A stretch of 64,000 nucleotides of DNA. Source: Myxococcales bacterium (GTDB lineage: Bacteria; Myxococcota_A; Polyangia; Palsa-1104). The DNA lies in NCBI GenBank assembly GCA_003170275.1, contig PNAM01000079.1, positions 1 through 64,000 of the forward strand, written 5' to 3'. Positions 36,587-47,799 of the stretch are shown piece after piece (the stretch's first letter is position 1; every line of letters begins with the position of its first letter). Under the pieces are notes generated by a model that saw nothing but the letters and a program-made list of their open reading frames with translations, had not been told where the DNA came from and ran no database searches. Made by a program: the position numbers and the translations under genes.

Positions 36587-38278
36587 CTAGTAATAGTGGG
36601 AGATCTGCCCGCCGCCGTGCACCACGTAGATCTCGCCATTGTCGGGGGTGACGAAGACGGCGTTGGCGGCGTTGTTGTTGGGCAGCTGCACCGAGGTGTT
36701 CTCCCAGGCGCCGTTGCCCGTCGAGTGCCAGAGCTGGCCGCCGAGCGAGCCGCAGGCGTACAGGTCGGTGAGCTTGTTGTTGGCGTCGAGCTTGCCGGCG
36801 ATGCCCGAGAGGTTGGGGGTGAAGGTCGTCACCACCGGCACGGTCTCGACGGTGAACACGCCGGCGTTGCCCCTCTGGATGAAGCCGTTGCCGCCCACCG
36901 ACCAGCTCATCAGGTTGTGGAAGAACACGCCGGTGAGCGGAGCGTTGGTCATGGTGACGCCATTGGTCCACATGCTGCCCGACGACGGCGCGAGGATCCG
37001 GCCGGTGTCGGTGACCGCCCGCACGCCGCCCAGATCGCCGACGGTGACCGCGTAGATGGTGGTGGCAAAGGCGGGAGAGATGGTCTGCGGCTGCCAACCG
37101 GCTACAGAGCCCACCAGCAGCGTGCCGCTGTCCCCAGCCGCATAGACGGTGGTGGCGTTCGCCGCGAACATCGTGCGGATGGTGGAGAAGGTGCCGCCGT
37201 CACTCGAGCCGGAAAGCGAGCTCGTCCACGTGCCGTTGCCGTTGCTGTGATAGATGTCGCCGCCGGTACCGCCGATGTAGATGTCGTTGGCGCTCGAGCC
37301 GGTGACCGCGAAGAGCTGGCCGGACGGGTTGAGCCCGGTCTCCATCGGACCCCAGCTTCCGTTCCCTTGCGAGAAGTAGACGTGGGGCGCGCCCGGCCCG
37401 GCCACCGGCGGAACGTCGCCGACCACGTAGACACCGGTGTGCGAGGCGCCCCACACGGCGCGCCACGTGACGCCGGTCAAACCGGCGATGTTCTCGGCCG
37501 ACCACACCGGTGTCGCCACGCCGGTGAGCGAGAACGAGCCCATCTCGGCGTCGTCGAAGGTGGCGACGTTGGTCTGCGTGAGCGTGCCAGAGCTGGTGGG
37601 CTGAAAAGTGAACCCCAGCTTGCAGCTCGTCCCCTGCGGGGCCATCAGCATGTTCATGTTGACGATCGTGCAGGTGGTGGTCGCCATGTCGAGCTGGAAC
37701 GAATTCAGGTCGCCGGTGGTGATGATGCTGGTGGTGGTGCGCGCGGCCGGGGAATTGTTGGTCACGGTCACGATCATCGGCGCCGAGACAGTCCCGCGCA
37801 CCTGGGTGGGAAAGGTCACGGTCGACGGAGAGACGCTGATCACGTTCGTCGGCGGGCCGTCGCCGGGCGGGCCGTCGCCGGGGCCGCCGTCGAGGCTGAC
37901 GCTGCCGTCGCCGCTGCCGGCGTCGAGCTGGATGGTGAGGTTGGTGCGGCCCGAGGTGGCGAGCTGCACCTGGGTGATCGCGCTGGCCGCCAGCGTCGTC
38001 CCGCCGCCGAGCCCCTCGACGACCACGTGGAAGCTGGTGGGCGTGGCGGCGGGCGGAATGATCGCCACGCGCACCGGGAGCGTAAAGGCCGCGGCCGGGA
38101 TCGGCGTCAGCACCGAGCGGGGCGAGCCGAGCTGATCGAGCGAGATGCGCAGCTGATCGAGCCCGGTCGCGGTGCCCTCGACGCTCGCGGAGATGCACGG
38201 GCCGGCGATGCCGTCACACGGGTCGACGGTGCTGCCACAGCCGGCGATCGCGAGCAGGAAGACCACCAGGTAGCGCAT
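36587..38278 (-). CDS. Surface lipoprotein with ASH-type domain and propeller-like repeats
   Basis: The product (563 aa) has a signal peptide and lipobox AIAGC. Strand-rich N-terminal domains come first, then an Asp/Gly/Pro linker (DGGPGDGPPGDGPP). An ASPM-SPD-2-Hydin-like immunoglobulin domain (about 145-240; VSPSTVTFPTQVRGT) follows. The C-terminal half has Gly/Thr/Trp repeats (AVWGASHTGVYVVGD, AVTGSSANDIYIGG, FAANATTVYAAGDSGT) like a 6-8-blade propeller. It starts at the stop of the TPR gene (TGATG overlap). The role is unknown, probably ligand binding or adhesion. Confidence 0.65.
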   Translation of the reverse strand: MRYLVVFLLAIAGCGSTVDPCDGIAGPCISASVEGTATGLDQLRISLDQLGSPRSVLTPIPAAAFTLPVRVAIIPPAATPTSFHVVVEGLGGGTTLAASAITQVQLATSGRTNLTIQLDAGSGDGSVSLDGGPGDGPPGDGPPTNVISVSPSTVTFPTQVRGTVSAPMIVTVTNNSPAARTTTSIITTGDLNSFQLDMATTTCTIVNMNMLMAPQGTSCKLGFTFQPTSSGTLTQTNVATFDDAEMGSFSLTGVATPVWSAENIAGLTGVTWRAVWGASHTGVYVVGDVPPVAGPGAPHVYFSQGNGSWGPMETGLNPSGQLFAVTGSSANDIYIGGTGGDIYHSNGNGTWTSSLSGSSDGGTFSTIRTMFAANATTVYAAGDSGTLLVGSVAGWQPQTISPAFATTIYAVTVGDLGGVRAVTDTGRILAPSSGSMWTNGVTMTNAPLTGVFFHNLMSWSVGGNGFIQRGNAGVFTVETVPVVTTFTPNLSGIAGKLDANNKLTDLYACGSLGGQLWHSTGNGAWENTSVQLPNNNAANAVFVTPDNGEIYVVHGGGQISHYY

Positions 38279-38982
38279 CAAAATTTCGCCGCCGGGAGGA
38301 TCTTGCTGGAGTCGCCGCCGCTGGACGTGCCGAGGACCACGCCGACGACCACGCCGGCTGCGACCACGGCGATCGCGCCGCCCATCACGCCCCAGAACCA
38401 GCCCTTCTTGGTGATCGGCTTGCGCACCGGCGCGGCGGTTAGCTCCACGTGCGCGGGCTCCGCCTGCACGGGTTGCACGGTGACGACCGGCGCGGGCGCG
38501 GGCGTCGGCGGCGGCGGCTCGCGCGGCGGCTCGCGCGGTGGTGGCGGGACGATCTCGGGCGCTGCCGTCGCGTGCGTGTCGGCCGGCAGCGGCTGCACCG
38601 GCGGCGCGCTCTGGCTCTTGGCCTGCTGGTCGATCAGCTTGGTGAGCGAAACGATGTGCCGGTCGACCTCGGCCCGGTTCGCCGCCTTGGGATCCATGCG
38701 CAGATACTTCTGGTAGAACGACAGCGCCGGGTCGGGGCGCTTCGACAAGCGATACGCCTGCGCGATGTTGTAGAGGAACTGCGGCACCGGCTTGACGCGA
38801 AAGCCTTCCTTCCACTCGTCGATCGCCTTGTCCCATTCCTCGAGCTGGAAGTGGCCCATCCCGTTCTCGTAGTGCCGTTGGGCCTGGGCGGCGCGTTCAT
38901 CGGTGGGGGGCGAAGGCTGCGCCCGGGCGAGCGGCGCGACCAGAAGAGTCAGGCAGAGGGCAGAAGCGGATACACGAATCAT
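38278..38982 (-). CDS. Periplasmic TPR protein with C-terminal membrane anchor
   Basis: The product (234 aa) has a signal peptide (cleaved after ARA). TPR-like helices (about 30-105; HYENGMGHFQLEEWDKAIDEWKEGF and FLYNIAQAYRLSKRPDPALSFYQKYL) and a Pro-rich linker follow. A C-terminal transmembrane helix (about 205-225; WGVMGGAIAVVAAGVVVGVVLG) ends the protein. This arrangement is common in Myxococcota. It overlaps the surface lipoprotein start by one base and likely works with it. Confidence 0.72.
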   Translation of the reverse strand: MIRVSASALCLTLLVAPLARAQPSPPTDERAAQAQRHYENGMGHFQLEEWDKAIDEWKEGFRVKPVPQFLYNIAQAYRLSKRPDPALSFYQKYLRMDPKAANRAEVDRHIVSLTKLIDQQAKSQSAPPVQPLPADTHATAAPEIVPPPPREPPREPPPPTPAPAPVVTVQPVQAEPAHVELTAAPVRKPITKKGWFWGVMGGAIAVVAAGVVVGVVLGTSSGGDSSKILPAAKF

Positions 38983-39003
38983 GGTCTCCTATTTTATAGG
39001 AGA

Positions 39004-41373
39004 TCAGCGGCGCTTGGAACCTCGCCGTGAAGAAGGCTTCGGGCGGCGGTCGTCCTTCTTGCGCGGGCCGGTGTGATGGATCTTGCCGCGCGGCTTGGGG
39101 GTGCGACGGCCGGCGTGCTCGTGGCGGCCCAGCGGCTTGACGTCGGCGGCGACCGCGCGATGCTCCTCGAGCACCAGATCGATCTTGCGGCGCGGCACCG
39201 ACACGTTCTCGATCCGCACGCGCACCTGATCGCCCAGCGCAAACGCGCGGCCCGAGCGCCGGCCGGTGAGCCGCATGCTCTCCTCGTCGAGCTCGTAGTG
39301 ATCGTCGTTGAGCGAGTCGACCTTGACCAGCCCTTCGATGAACGGCGACTCGATCTGCACGAAGAAGCCGAAGCCCAGCACCCCGGCGATGGTGCCGTCG
39401 AACTCCTCGCCCACGCGATCGCGCATGAGGAACGCGCGATACATGTCGACCACCTCGCGCTCGGCCTCCATCGCGCGCCGCTCGTTCGACGACGACTCGG
39501 CGGCCATCGCCGCCAGGTCCGGGCGCGCCGGCGGCGGCGTGGGCTTGCCGCCCGCGGCCAGCCCGTCGGAGTGCAGCGAGCTCTTGAGCAGCCGGTGCAC
39601 GATCAGATCGGGGTAGCGGCGGATCGGCGAGGTGAAGTGCAGGTAGTCCTTGGCGCCCAGGCCGAAGTGGCCCACGTTGACCACGTCGTAGACCGCTTGC
39701 CTGAGCGCGCGCAGCAGCATGAAGTTGAGCGAGCGCTCCATCGGGCGCCCTTTGACCTTCTCGAGAAAATCGCGCAGCTTGCGCGGGTCGCGTCCCTCGT
39801 CGGCCTCGAACGGCAGGCCGAATGCGGCGGCGATGTGGGCGAACTGCTCGAGCCGCTCGTCGGACGGCACGTCGTGCACGCGCCACACCGTGTCCAGGTT
39901 CTTCTGCCGGAAGTGGCGCGCCACCGCTTCGTTGGCGGCGAGCATGAAGTCCTCGATCATCTGGTACGCGCCCTTGACCTCGGGGTTGCCGCGCGACTGC
40001 ACCACGTCGCGCACGCGCGTCGGGTCGTCCTCGTCGAGCACCACCTTGGCCTCGGGCAGATCGAAGTCGAGCGACCCGCGCTTGGAGCGCAAGACGCGCA
40101 GGCGCTTGGCCAGATCGCGCATGGTCTCGAGCAGCGGCAGGAACTCCTTGTAGCGCGCGCGCGGACCGCGAAAGTCGCCCGCCAGCGCCGCCGCCACGCC
40201 GGCGTAATCGAGCCGTGCGCGCGAGCGAATCACCGCGGCGCAGAAGTATTCGTCGGAGACGCCGCCGTTCTCGTCGACCTCCATGCGCACCACCATCGCC
40301 AGTCGATCGACCTCGGGGTTTAGCGAGCAGATCCCGGACGACAGCTGGTGAGGCAGCATCGGAATGGCGCGATCGGGCAGGTACACCGAGCAGCCGCGCA
40401 CGCGCGCCTCGCGGTCGAGCGCGTTGCCGGCGCGTACATAATGAGAGACGTCGGCGACCGCCACCCACAGCCGCATGTGGCCCGCCTTGGGGCTCGGCTC
40501 GACGCACACCGCGTCGTCGAAGTCGCGCGCGGTCTCCGGATCGATGGTCATGAAGTGGCGATCGCGCAGATCGATGCGATCGACCAGGTCCTCGGGCCGC
40601 ACCTCGGTGGGCGCGCGCTCGGCGCCTTGCAGCACGTCCTCGGGAAACTCGTTGGGAATGTCGCCGCAGATGATGATCTTCTCGACCTCGGTGCGCGGAT
40701 CGTCCGGCGAGCCGAGGATGTGCACCACGCGCGCGATGAGCGGCTCGTCGGCGAGCACCGGATAGCGGGTGATCTCGACCACCACCGCCTGGCCCTCGTG
40801 CGCGCCGCCGGCGCCCTCCTCGAGGCGCACGTAGCCGCCGGTCGCCTGGATGCGCGGATCGTCGGGCTCGAGGTGCAGCGTCTTGCCGTTGCCGCGCAGC
40901 GTGCCGGTCAGCTTGGCGCGCCCGCGCTCGAGCACGTTCTCGATGCGTCCTTCGGTGCCCTTGTAGCCGAGCCAGGTCGTGATCGCGACGCGATCTCCGT
41001 CGAGCGCGTTGGCGCGGAACTTGGCCGGAATGAACACGTCGTCCTCGCCGTCCTCGCGCGCCACGAACCCGTAGCCGGCCGGATGCACGCGAATGCGTCC
41101 CGCCACCTGGCCGGGCCGCGGCTCCGGCTTTGGCGCGCCGTCCTTGCCTGCGACCGTCTTCGGCCCGGGCTCGACGGCAGCCTGGCCGACCAGCCGGTAC
41201 TTCGACGCCTGCGCCTTCTCGACCACGCTCTCGTCCATGAGATCCGCGATCAACTTGCGAATGCGGTGCTTGCCCCTGGCGTCCGCGTTGAGCAGCTTGG
41301 CCAGCTCATCGAGGCGCAGCCCGGCCGAAGCCTGGCGCAGCGCCTTGAGCAGATGTTCCTTTTCGATTTCCAT
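39004..41373 (-). CDS. rnr: Ribonuclease R
   Basis: The exoribonuclease (789 aa) degrades structured RNA 3'->5'. It has an N-terminal winged-helix, cold-shock domains, the RNB catalytic domain (IDPETARDFDDAVCVE contains the conserved Asp cluster near 275), an S1 domain (GEEFDGTIAGVLGFGFFVQI) and a basic Lys/Arg tail. ATG 41373 is the better start than the TTG just upstream, since it overlaps the previous stop as TGATG. Confidence 0.94.
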   Translation of the reverse strand: MEIEKEHLLKALRQASAGLRLDELAKLLNADARGKHRIRKLIADLMDESVVEKAQASKYRLVGQAAVEPGPKTVAGKDGAPKPEPRPGQVAGRIRVHPAGYGFVAREDGEDDVFIPAKFRANALDGDRVAITTWLGYKGTEGRIENVLERGRAKLTGTLRGNGKTLHLEPDDPRIQATGGYVRLEEGAGGAHEGQAVVVEITRYPVLADEPLIARVVHILGSPDDPRTEVEKIIICGDIPNEFPEDVLQGAERAPTEVRPEDLVDRIDLRDRHFMTIDPETARDFDDAVCVEPSPKAGHMRLWVAVADVSHYVRAGNALDREARVRGCSVYLPDRAIPMLPHQLSSGICSLNPEVDRLAMVVRMEVDENGGVSDEYFCAAVIRSRARLDYAGVAAALAGDFRGPRARYKEFLPLLETMRDLAKRLRVLRSKRGSLDFDLPEAKVVLDEDDPTRVRDVVQSRGNPEVKGAYQMIEDFMLAANEAVARHFRQKNLDTVWRVHDVPSDERLEQFAHIAAAFGLPFEADEGRDPRKLRDFLEKVKGRPMERSLNFMLLRALRQAVYDVVNVGHFGLGAKDYLHFTSPIRRYPDLIVHRLLKSSLHSDGLAAGGKPTPPPARPDLAAMAAESSSNERRAMEAEREVVDMYRAFLMRDRVGEEFDGTIAGVLGFGFFVQIESPFIEGLVKVDSLNDDHYELDEESMRLTGRRSGRAFALGDQVRVRIENVSVPRRKIDLVLEEHRAVAADVKPLGRHEHAGRRTPKPRGKIHHTGPRKKDDRRPKPSSRRGSKRR

Positions 41374-41840
41374 CAATCTCTTTCCGTGGCGCCTTCGAAC
41401 GAGAGCGCCTCAACGAACCTTGCAAACCGCGCCGCTTCTGATCTCGTCAGATCGGCCGGCAATTCAACCTTCACCGTGACGCCGGGGCGCAGCACGAACT
41501 GGTGCACCACCGAGGACACCGACGGCACGCCCGGCTGCGCGGTGAGCGCGTCGGCGACCACCTGCGGCAAGGGCGCGCTCCACACGAAGCGCGTGCGCTT
41601 GCCGCGCCGCCCCGGCTTGAACGCGCCGAACCCGTCGTCGTGCAGGCGACGGAACAGCCGGATCATCGCCTTGCGAACCTCGGCCGGAGCCACGCCGGTG
41701 GGACCGCGGGTGATCACCTGCGGCACGAAGTCGTCTAGAAACGTAACCTTTGGATCCGACTGATGTTCTAGCGCGGCAAAGGCGGGACTATAATAATAGG
41801 AATCGGAATTGAGCACTTCTAAGATCTTCTTACCTTGCAT
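41373..41840 (-). CDS. Unknown protein in a leaderless operon with rnr
   Basis: The protein (155 aa) has a Tyr-rich N-terminal stretch (SDSYYYSPAF), a helical middle (RKAMIRLFRRLHDDGFGAFKPGRRGKRTRF) and a strand-rich end with LPADLTRSEAARFARFVEAL. No family is recognised. It starts 8 bases after a consensus -10 (TATAAA) with a perfect -35, so its mRNA is likely leaderless. It is coupled to rnr by TGATG and may regulate or assist RNA decay. Confidence 0.6.
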   Translation of the reverse strand: MQGKKILEVLNSDSYYYSPAFAALEHQSDPKVTFLDDFVPQVITRGPTGVAPAEVRKAMIRLFRRLHDDGFGAFKPGRRGKRTRFVWSAPLPQVVADALTAQPGVPSVSSVVHQFVLRPGVTVKVELPADLTRSEAARFARFVEALSFEGATERD

Positions 41841-41848
41841 CTTGGTCT

Positions 41849-41877
41849 TTTATAGGACCTTAACAGTTCCTTGTCAA
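41849..41877 (-). promoter_or_regulatory. Consensus sigma-70 promoter producing a leaderless transcript
   Basis: On the minus strand TTGACA (41877-41872), a 17-base spacer and TATAAA (41854-41849) form an almost ideal promoter. Only 8 bases separate the -10 box from ATG 41840, so transcription should begin at or within 1-3 bases of the start codon. Upstream lies the direct repeat CACTAAG-n4-CACTAAG (41898-41881), whose first copy includes the stop of the preceding gene. Confidence 0.8.
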
Positions 41878-41892
41878 CCTCTTAGTGATTTC

Positions 41893-43239
41893 TTAGTGAA
41901 ATCCGTGCAACGCGCGGTCGTCGGCGCCGAGGTAGATGGTGCCGTCGGGGCCGAGGGCCGGCGTCGAGTCGACGTCACCGTCGAGGAGCAGCGACCAGGC
42001 CAGCTTGCCGTCGGAGTAGAACGCGTACAGGCGATCGTCCTCGGAGCCGATCAAGATCAGGCCCGCGGCGTCGACCAGCGGCGAGGACAAGATGCGGTCG
42101 GCGGTGCGAAAGCTCCACGCCACCACGCCGTTCGGGCGCACCGCGTAGATCGCGCCGTCGAACGACCCGACGTACACGGTGCCGTCTGCGCCCAGCGCCG
42201 GCGAAGAGCGCACCGCGCCGCCGGTGGTGACTGCGAACTTGAGCGCGCCGCCGGGCGCGAACGCGTACAGCTTGTGATCGTCGGAGCCGACGTACACCGT
42301 GCCGTCGGGCGCCACCGCCGCCGAGGAATCGACGTCGCCGCCGGCGCGAAACTCCCAGCGCTTGACGCCGGTGGCCGGATCGAGCGCGTAGAACCCGTCG
42401 TCGCGGCAGCCGACATACACCGTGCCGTCGGCGCCGACCGCGGGCGTGGACGCGCAGTGCGTAGTGCCGGGCGCGAACTTCCACTTGAGCGTGCCGTCAG
42501 GCCTGAGCGCGTACAGCCCGTCGGCCGAGGCGTAGACGGTGCCGTCGGGCGCCACGGTCACGCCGTCGACGTCGCAGCGCGCCGCTTCCGGTCCGGTGCC
42601 GATCGAGATGCGGCAGGGACCGGCGGTGAACACCCAGCGCACGGTGCCGTCCTTGACGTCGAGCGCGTACAGCTTGTCGTCGTCGGAGCCGGCGTACACC
42701 ACGCCGCCCGGCCCGAGCGCCGGCGAGCTCCACACGAGATCGCCGGTCGGCTTGCGCCACTTGATCGTGCCGTCCGCGCTCGCGCCGTAGATCGACTTGT
42801 CGTGCGCGCCGAACACCAGGAAGCCGCCTTCGGCGACCGCCGGCGACGAATAGACCACGCCGCCGGTGGCGACGTGCATGGTCTCGTGCGGCAGCGCGGT
42901 CGGCGCGCGGTACGGGCTGCGCCCTTCGTGGCGCGCGTTGACGTGGAACATCGACGACGGCCCAAGCGGCGCCGGCTCGCCCACGAACCCATCCGGCGGT
43001 GGCAGCGCATCCCCCGCTCCGCCGTCCACCGCCCCGTCGGGCTCGCCACCGTCGCTGACCGGCGGCAGCACGACCTTCGGCGGCCCGTCGACGCACGCGT
43101 GCTGCACGCAGATGCGCGCGCCCTTGCAGTCGACGTCCTTGCCGCAGCCGCTCGGCAAGGTCGCCGCCGGCGGGCATCCGAGCAAGCCCGCGCCGAGCGC
43201 CAGGAGGCACACGCAACTGAACCGCGACCAGCGAAGCAC
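41893..43239 (-). CDS. PQQ-type beta-propeller lipoprotein
   Basis: The product (448 aa) has a signal peptide and lipobox LLGC (Cys22), a small Cys-rich region (CGKDVDCKGARICVQHACVDG) and a Gly/Asp/Pro linker. Eight or so propeller blades follow with repeats such as SSPALGPGGVVYAGSDDDKLYALDVKDG. The VYAGSDDxxLYAxD motif is the PQQ-repeat/quinoprotein-type blade, but no quinone-site Asp/Trp set is clear. It should be an outer-surface binding or scaffolding protein. It is adjacent to copper-monooxygenase-like and cytochrome genes. Confidence 0.85.
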   Translation of the reverse strand: MLRWSRFSCVCLLALGAGLLGCPPAATLPSGCGKDVDCKGARICVQHACVDGPPKVVLPPVSDGGEPDGAVDGGAGDALPPPDGFVGEPAPLGPSSMFHVNARHEGRSPYRAPTALPHETMHVATGGVVYSSPAVAEGGFLVFGAHDKSIYGASADGTIKWRKPTGDLVWSSPALGPGGVVYAGSDDDKLYALDVKDGTVRWVFTAGPCRISIGTGPEAARCDVDGVTVAPDGTVYASADGLYALRPDGTLKWKFAPGTTHCASTPAVGADGTVYVGCRDDGFYALDPATGVKRWEFRAGGDVDSSAAVAPDGTVYVGSDDHKLYAFAPGGALKFAVTTGGAVRSSPALGADGTVYVGSFDGAIYAVRPNGVVAWSFRTADRILSSPLVDAAGLILIGSEDDRLYAFYSDGKLAWSLLLDGDVDSTPALGPDGTIYLGADDRALHGFH

Positions 43240-43275
43240 GCAACAAGGTAGCCTCCCGCCCGGGCCGCGCGCAAA

Positions 43276-44610
43276 TCAGTTGGTGAGCGTGAGCCCGGTC
43301 AGGCACATCTCGTCCGAGGAGCTCTCCCCGAAGCGCACGTCGTGCGGCGGCTGCTGCACCCCGTTGACCATCGGCTGGTTGTCGGCGGTGTTGTCCCAGG
43401 TGCAGGTCACCTTGACCTGGTCTCCCGCCTGCACCGTCACCGGCTGCGCGAACTGATAGCTGCCCTGCCAATGGAAGTTCCAGTTGCCGTCGATGTTCAT
43501 CAGGCACGCCTTGGAACCGTCGGTGCGCTCGAGCTCGACGTAGATCGAGCGGCCGAGCTGGTGCATGTGCGGGAACACCTGCCAGATCTTGCCCGGCTTC
43601 GCGAAGCCCGCACCGCCGGGCGGCGTGGTCATGAACTGGCCGATCGCAGTCGCCTCCACGTCGGGCGCGCCGGCGGGGATGTCGAAGGTGGTGTTGGCCA
43701 TCGTCAGGCCGTGCGGCACCTGCGTCAGCGGCGCGGTCGCCTGCCAGAGCTGCAGCGCCAGCCGGTTCGCGCCGCGCCCGTTAGTGAAGTTGTAGTGCAC
43801 CTGCACCACGAACTGGGTGCCCGCGGGCAGCGGAATGCCCGAGCCTTCGGGGAATGGGCGCGCCTTGGAGCCGACCGCCGAGGCGCTCACCGGGATCGCG
43901 CCGGTGAAGCCCGGACCGCCGAAGCACTCGTAGCCCGGGCCGGCGTCGGCCGCGTCGAGCTGAGCGACGGCCGCCAGCGCCTGCGGCAATGCGGCGTAGA
44001 TGATCACGTGGTGCACGATCGAACCGTTGGTCGACGTGGTGTCCGCCGCGATCAGCGGGAACGTGCCGGCGAGCTTGGGATCGATGACGAAGCAGCGATA
44101 GTCGTCCGTGCCCGGGTAGGTCGAGGTGTAGTCCAGGCCCGAGTCGATGTTCACCGTCGCCGGCCCGAGCACGTCGACGGGCGGCACGATCGGCGCCGGA
44201 TGCGCGGCGTCGCCTTCGGCCTTCGCGCCCATCGCCCAGTAGGCGAGCGTCGAGCGATCGTCGTCGCTCATGTTGCGTTCGTCGTCGAGCGCCTGGCAGC
44301 CGAGCTGGGTGGGCGGCAGCGGCGGCATGGTGCGGTTCTGCATGACTTGCACGATTCCCTGCGCGTTGGCCCTGGCGTCTGCGTAGCTAGTGAGCGTGAA
44401 CGGCCCGATGCCGCCGGTGCTGTGGCAGGTGACGCACTTGGCGCCCAGGATCGGCGCGATGTTCTGGTAGTAGGTGAGGCCCTGCGCGCTACTGCTGCCG
44501 TCGCCCGGGTCGGGCAGCACCTGCGCCAGGTTCTGGGAGGTGCAGCCGGACAGGAAGGCCGCGGCCAGGGTGGCGACCACGATTCCGACGGCGAGCGCGC
44601 GATGCAGCAT
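43276..44610 (-). CDS. Cytochrome-c-fused copper type II monooxygenase-like lipoprotein
   Basis: The product (444 aa) has a strong AGGAGG site, a signal peptide and lipobox LSGC. A CVTCH heme motif lies in a short cytochrome-like segment (about 45-130, with a possible Met ligand in NMSDDDR). A peptidyl-glycine-monooxygenase-like domain follows with metal-site candidates HHV, VHYN, PHMHQLG and the Met in DEMCLTG. Such enzymes oxidise C-H bonds with copper. The heme could feed electrons. Substrate unknown. Confidence 0.8.
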   Translation of the reverse strand: MLHRALAVGIVVATLAAAFLSGCTSQNLAQVLPDPGDGSSSAQGLTYYQNIAPILGAKCVTCHSTGGIGPFTLTSYADARANAQGIVQVMQNRTMPPLPPTQLGCQALDDERNMSDDDRSTLAYWAMGAKAEGDAAHPAPIVPPVDVLGPATVNIDSGLDYTSTYPGTDDYRCFVIDPKLAGTFPLIAADTTSTNGSIVHHVIIYAALPQALAAVAQLDAADAGPGYECFGGPGFTGAIPVSASAVGSKARPFPEGSGIPLPAGTQFVVQVHYNFTNGRGANRLALQLWQATAPLTQVPHGLTMANTTFDIPAGAPDVEATAIGQFMTTPPGGAGFAKPGKIWQVFPHMHQLGRSIYVELERTDGSKACLMNIDGNWNFHWQGSYQFAQPVTVQAGDQVKVTCTWDNTADNQPMVNGVQQPPHDVRFGESSSDEMCLTGLTLTN

Positions 44611-44729
44611 GACGGGCCTCCTGCCCGCTGCTCATTGCACCGACGGTGCCGCTGCTAACGATTCGTTTTTATTCGGGACGGACCGTGCAGCTGAGCTTCC
44701 CCGACTCACCGGAGCTGAGCCGGCAGGTC

Positions 44730-46075
<1,346 letters not shown>

Positions 46076-46079
<4 letters not shown>

Positions 46080-47761
46080 TGGAGCTCCAGCCTCAGCGCG
46101 CGCGACTCGCCGCCGCTCAGCGTAACCGTCTCCTCTTTTGCCACCAGGTGCAAGCCGAGCTGGCTGCCGTCGGCCTTGACCACGTGCTTGCCGGCTCCCA
46201 ACGTGAGGCTCGCGATCGGTGACTCGCCGACGAACTTGCCATCGACGTAGAGGTTGGCGCGCACGTCGGTGATGATCGAGAGATGCGCGGGCGGTGCCGG
46301 TTGCGAGACCGGCCGCGGCGGGCGCACCGGAGCTGCCTGGGACCGCACTGGCGCCGGGGCGGGCGTGGGCGCGAGCGGCGCAGGCGCTGGCGCGGGCGGC
46401 GCAGCGGCGATCGGCGCAGCAATCGCGACCGGCTGGGTGGCCCGCTGATTCACCACCGCCACCACGACGATGCCGCCGGCTGCGAGCCCCATCAACCCGA
46501 GGACCAGCCACAGCCCCGTGCGACTCTTGAGCGGCACCAGATCGGTGGTTCCAGTCGTCGGAGGGCTCGCCGGCGCCGGCCGCGCCGCCGGGATCACCTC
46601 GTGCATCGCCACCGTCCTCGGCTTCGCAACGATCGCGCTCACCTTGCCCGGCAGCGTCTCCGACGGCAGCGGCCGGCGCTCGTCGGCGTCCTCGGTGACC
46701 AACTGCGCGAGCTGCGCGCCGAGCGCGAGATCGAACGGGCGCGGCGCGGTGGGCGTCTTGCGCTTCAGCTCGGGGTTGCGAACCGTGTCCGCGTGCGCCG
46801 GATCTCGCGGGTTCGGCGGCGGCGCCTCGAGCACGCTGCGCACGAACTGCCCGAGCTGCGACGGCGACATCGACCAGCCCTCGCGCCGCGCGAACACCTC
46901 GAGATCCTCGAGGAACGCCGCGCAGGTCGCGTAACGCTGCGTGCGGTCGGGCGCCATCGCGCGCAGCACTACAGCCTCGAGCCCCTGCGGCAAGAGCACG
47001 TGCTCCGATGGCGGCCGGAAGCGTCCTTCGCGCACACGCTCGAGCACCTCGGTGTCGGGTCGCTGCGCGCCGCCGCTGAACGGGTTGTGCGCGGTGAGCA
47101 TCTCGTACAGCACCACGCCCAGGCCGAACACGTCGGCGCGCGGATCGAGCTCTTCGCCGCGCGCCTGCTCCGGCGCCATGTAGCAGATCTTGCCCTTGAG
47201 CGCGCCCGGCAGCGAGACCGCCTCGCGCAGGCGCCAGCGCGCGATGCCGAAGTCGGTGACCTTGACCTCGCCCTCGAACGAGAGCAGCAGGTTGGTCGGG
47301 CTCACGTCGCGATGGACCAGGTGCAACAGGTTGCCGCCCGCATCGCGCAACCGATGCGCGTAGTCGAGCCCGCGCGCCGCCTCGACCGCGACCAGCACCG
47401 CGAAGCGCGCCGGCATGGGCTGCCCCGGTCCGGAGGCCAGCTTCTTGAGCAGGGTCGACAGGTCCGCGCCCGAGACCCACTCCATGGCAATGAAATAGGT
47501 GTCGCCGGTCGATTGTCGTATTTGGCCGATGTCGCGCACCTGCACCACGTTGGCGTGACACAGCCGGTACGACAGCCGCGCCTCATCTATGAAGGTCTGC
47601 ACGAAGTCCGGGTGGCGCGCGAACTCCGGGGCGATCAGCTTGACCGCGACGGGTCGTTCCACGCCCCCCCACCCGACATCCATGCCGCGGTGGACCTCTC
47701 CCATGCCCCCCACTGCGACCCGCTCAATCAGGCGGTATCTACCGAGATTTGGCGGAGACAC
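46076..47761 (-). CDS. Transmembrane Ser/Thr kinase with PEGA-like periplasmic domain
   Basis: The kinase (561 aa) has a complete catalytic domain (about 8-280): glycine loop [14 protein letters not shown] lysine, HRDVSPTN catalytic loop, VTDFGIARW and activation-loop end CYMAPEQ. A disordered linker, one membrane helix (about 410-430), an Ala/Pro linker and a PEGA-like domain (about 490-561; [13 protein letters not shown]) follow. It should signal from the periplasm to the FHA activator encoded next. The start is GTG 47761 with a -10-like TACAAT 9 bases upstream. Confidence 0.93.
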
Positions 47762-47776
47762 GCGCGGTCCATTGTA
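47762..47776 (-). promoter_or_regulatory. -10-like box 9 bases before the kinase start
   Basis: On the minus strand TACAAT (47776-47771) precedes GTG 47761 with no ribosome site between them. This is another candidate leaderless start. The -35 position is poor. Confidence 0.35.
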
Positions 47777-47799
47777 TCAAGCGGCGTGAGGCACGTCTC

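Noticed and set aside
36572-38716. 714-residue plus-strand frame opposite the ASH/propeller lipoprotein
   Set aside because: Shadow of the real minus-strand gene; composition of Arg, Gly, His and Ala only.
44611-44729. Repeated AGCTGAGC words as a terminator after the FHA activator gene
   Set aside because: They are direct repeats rather than a stable hairpin, and no T-run follows on the minus strand.
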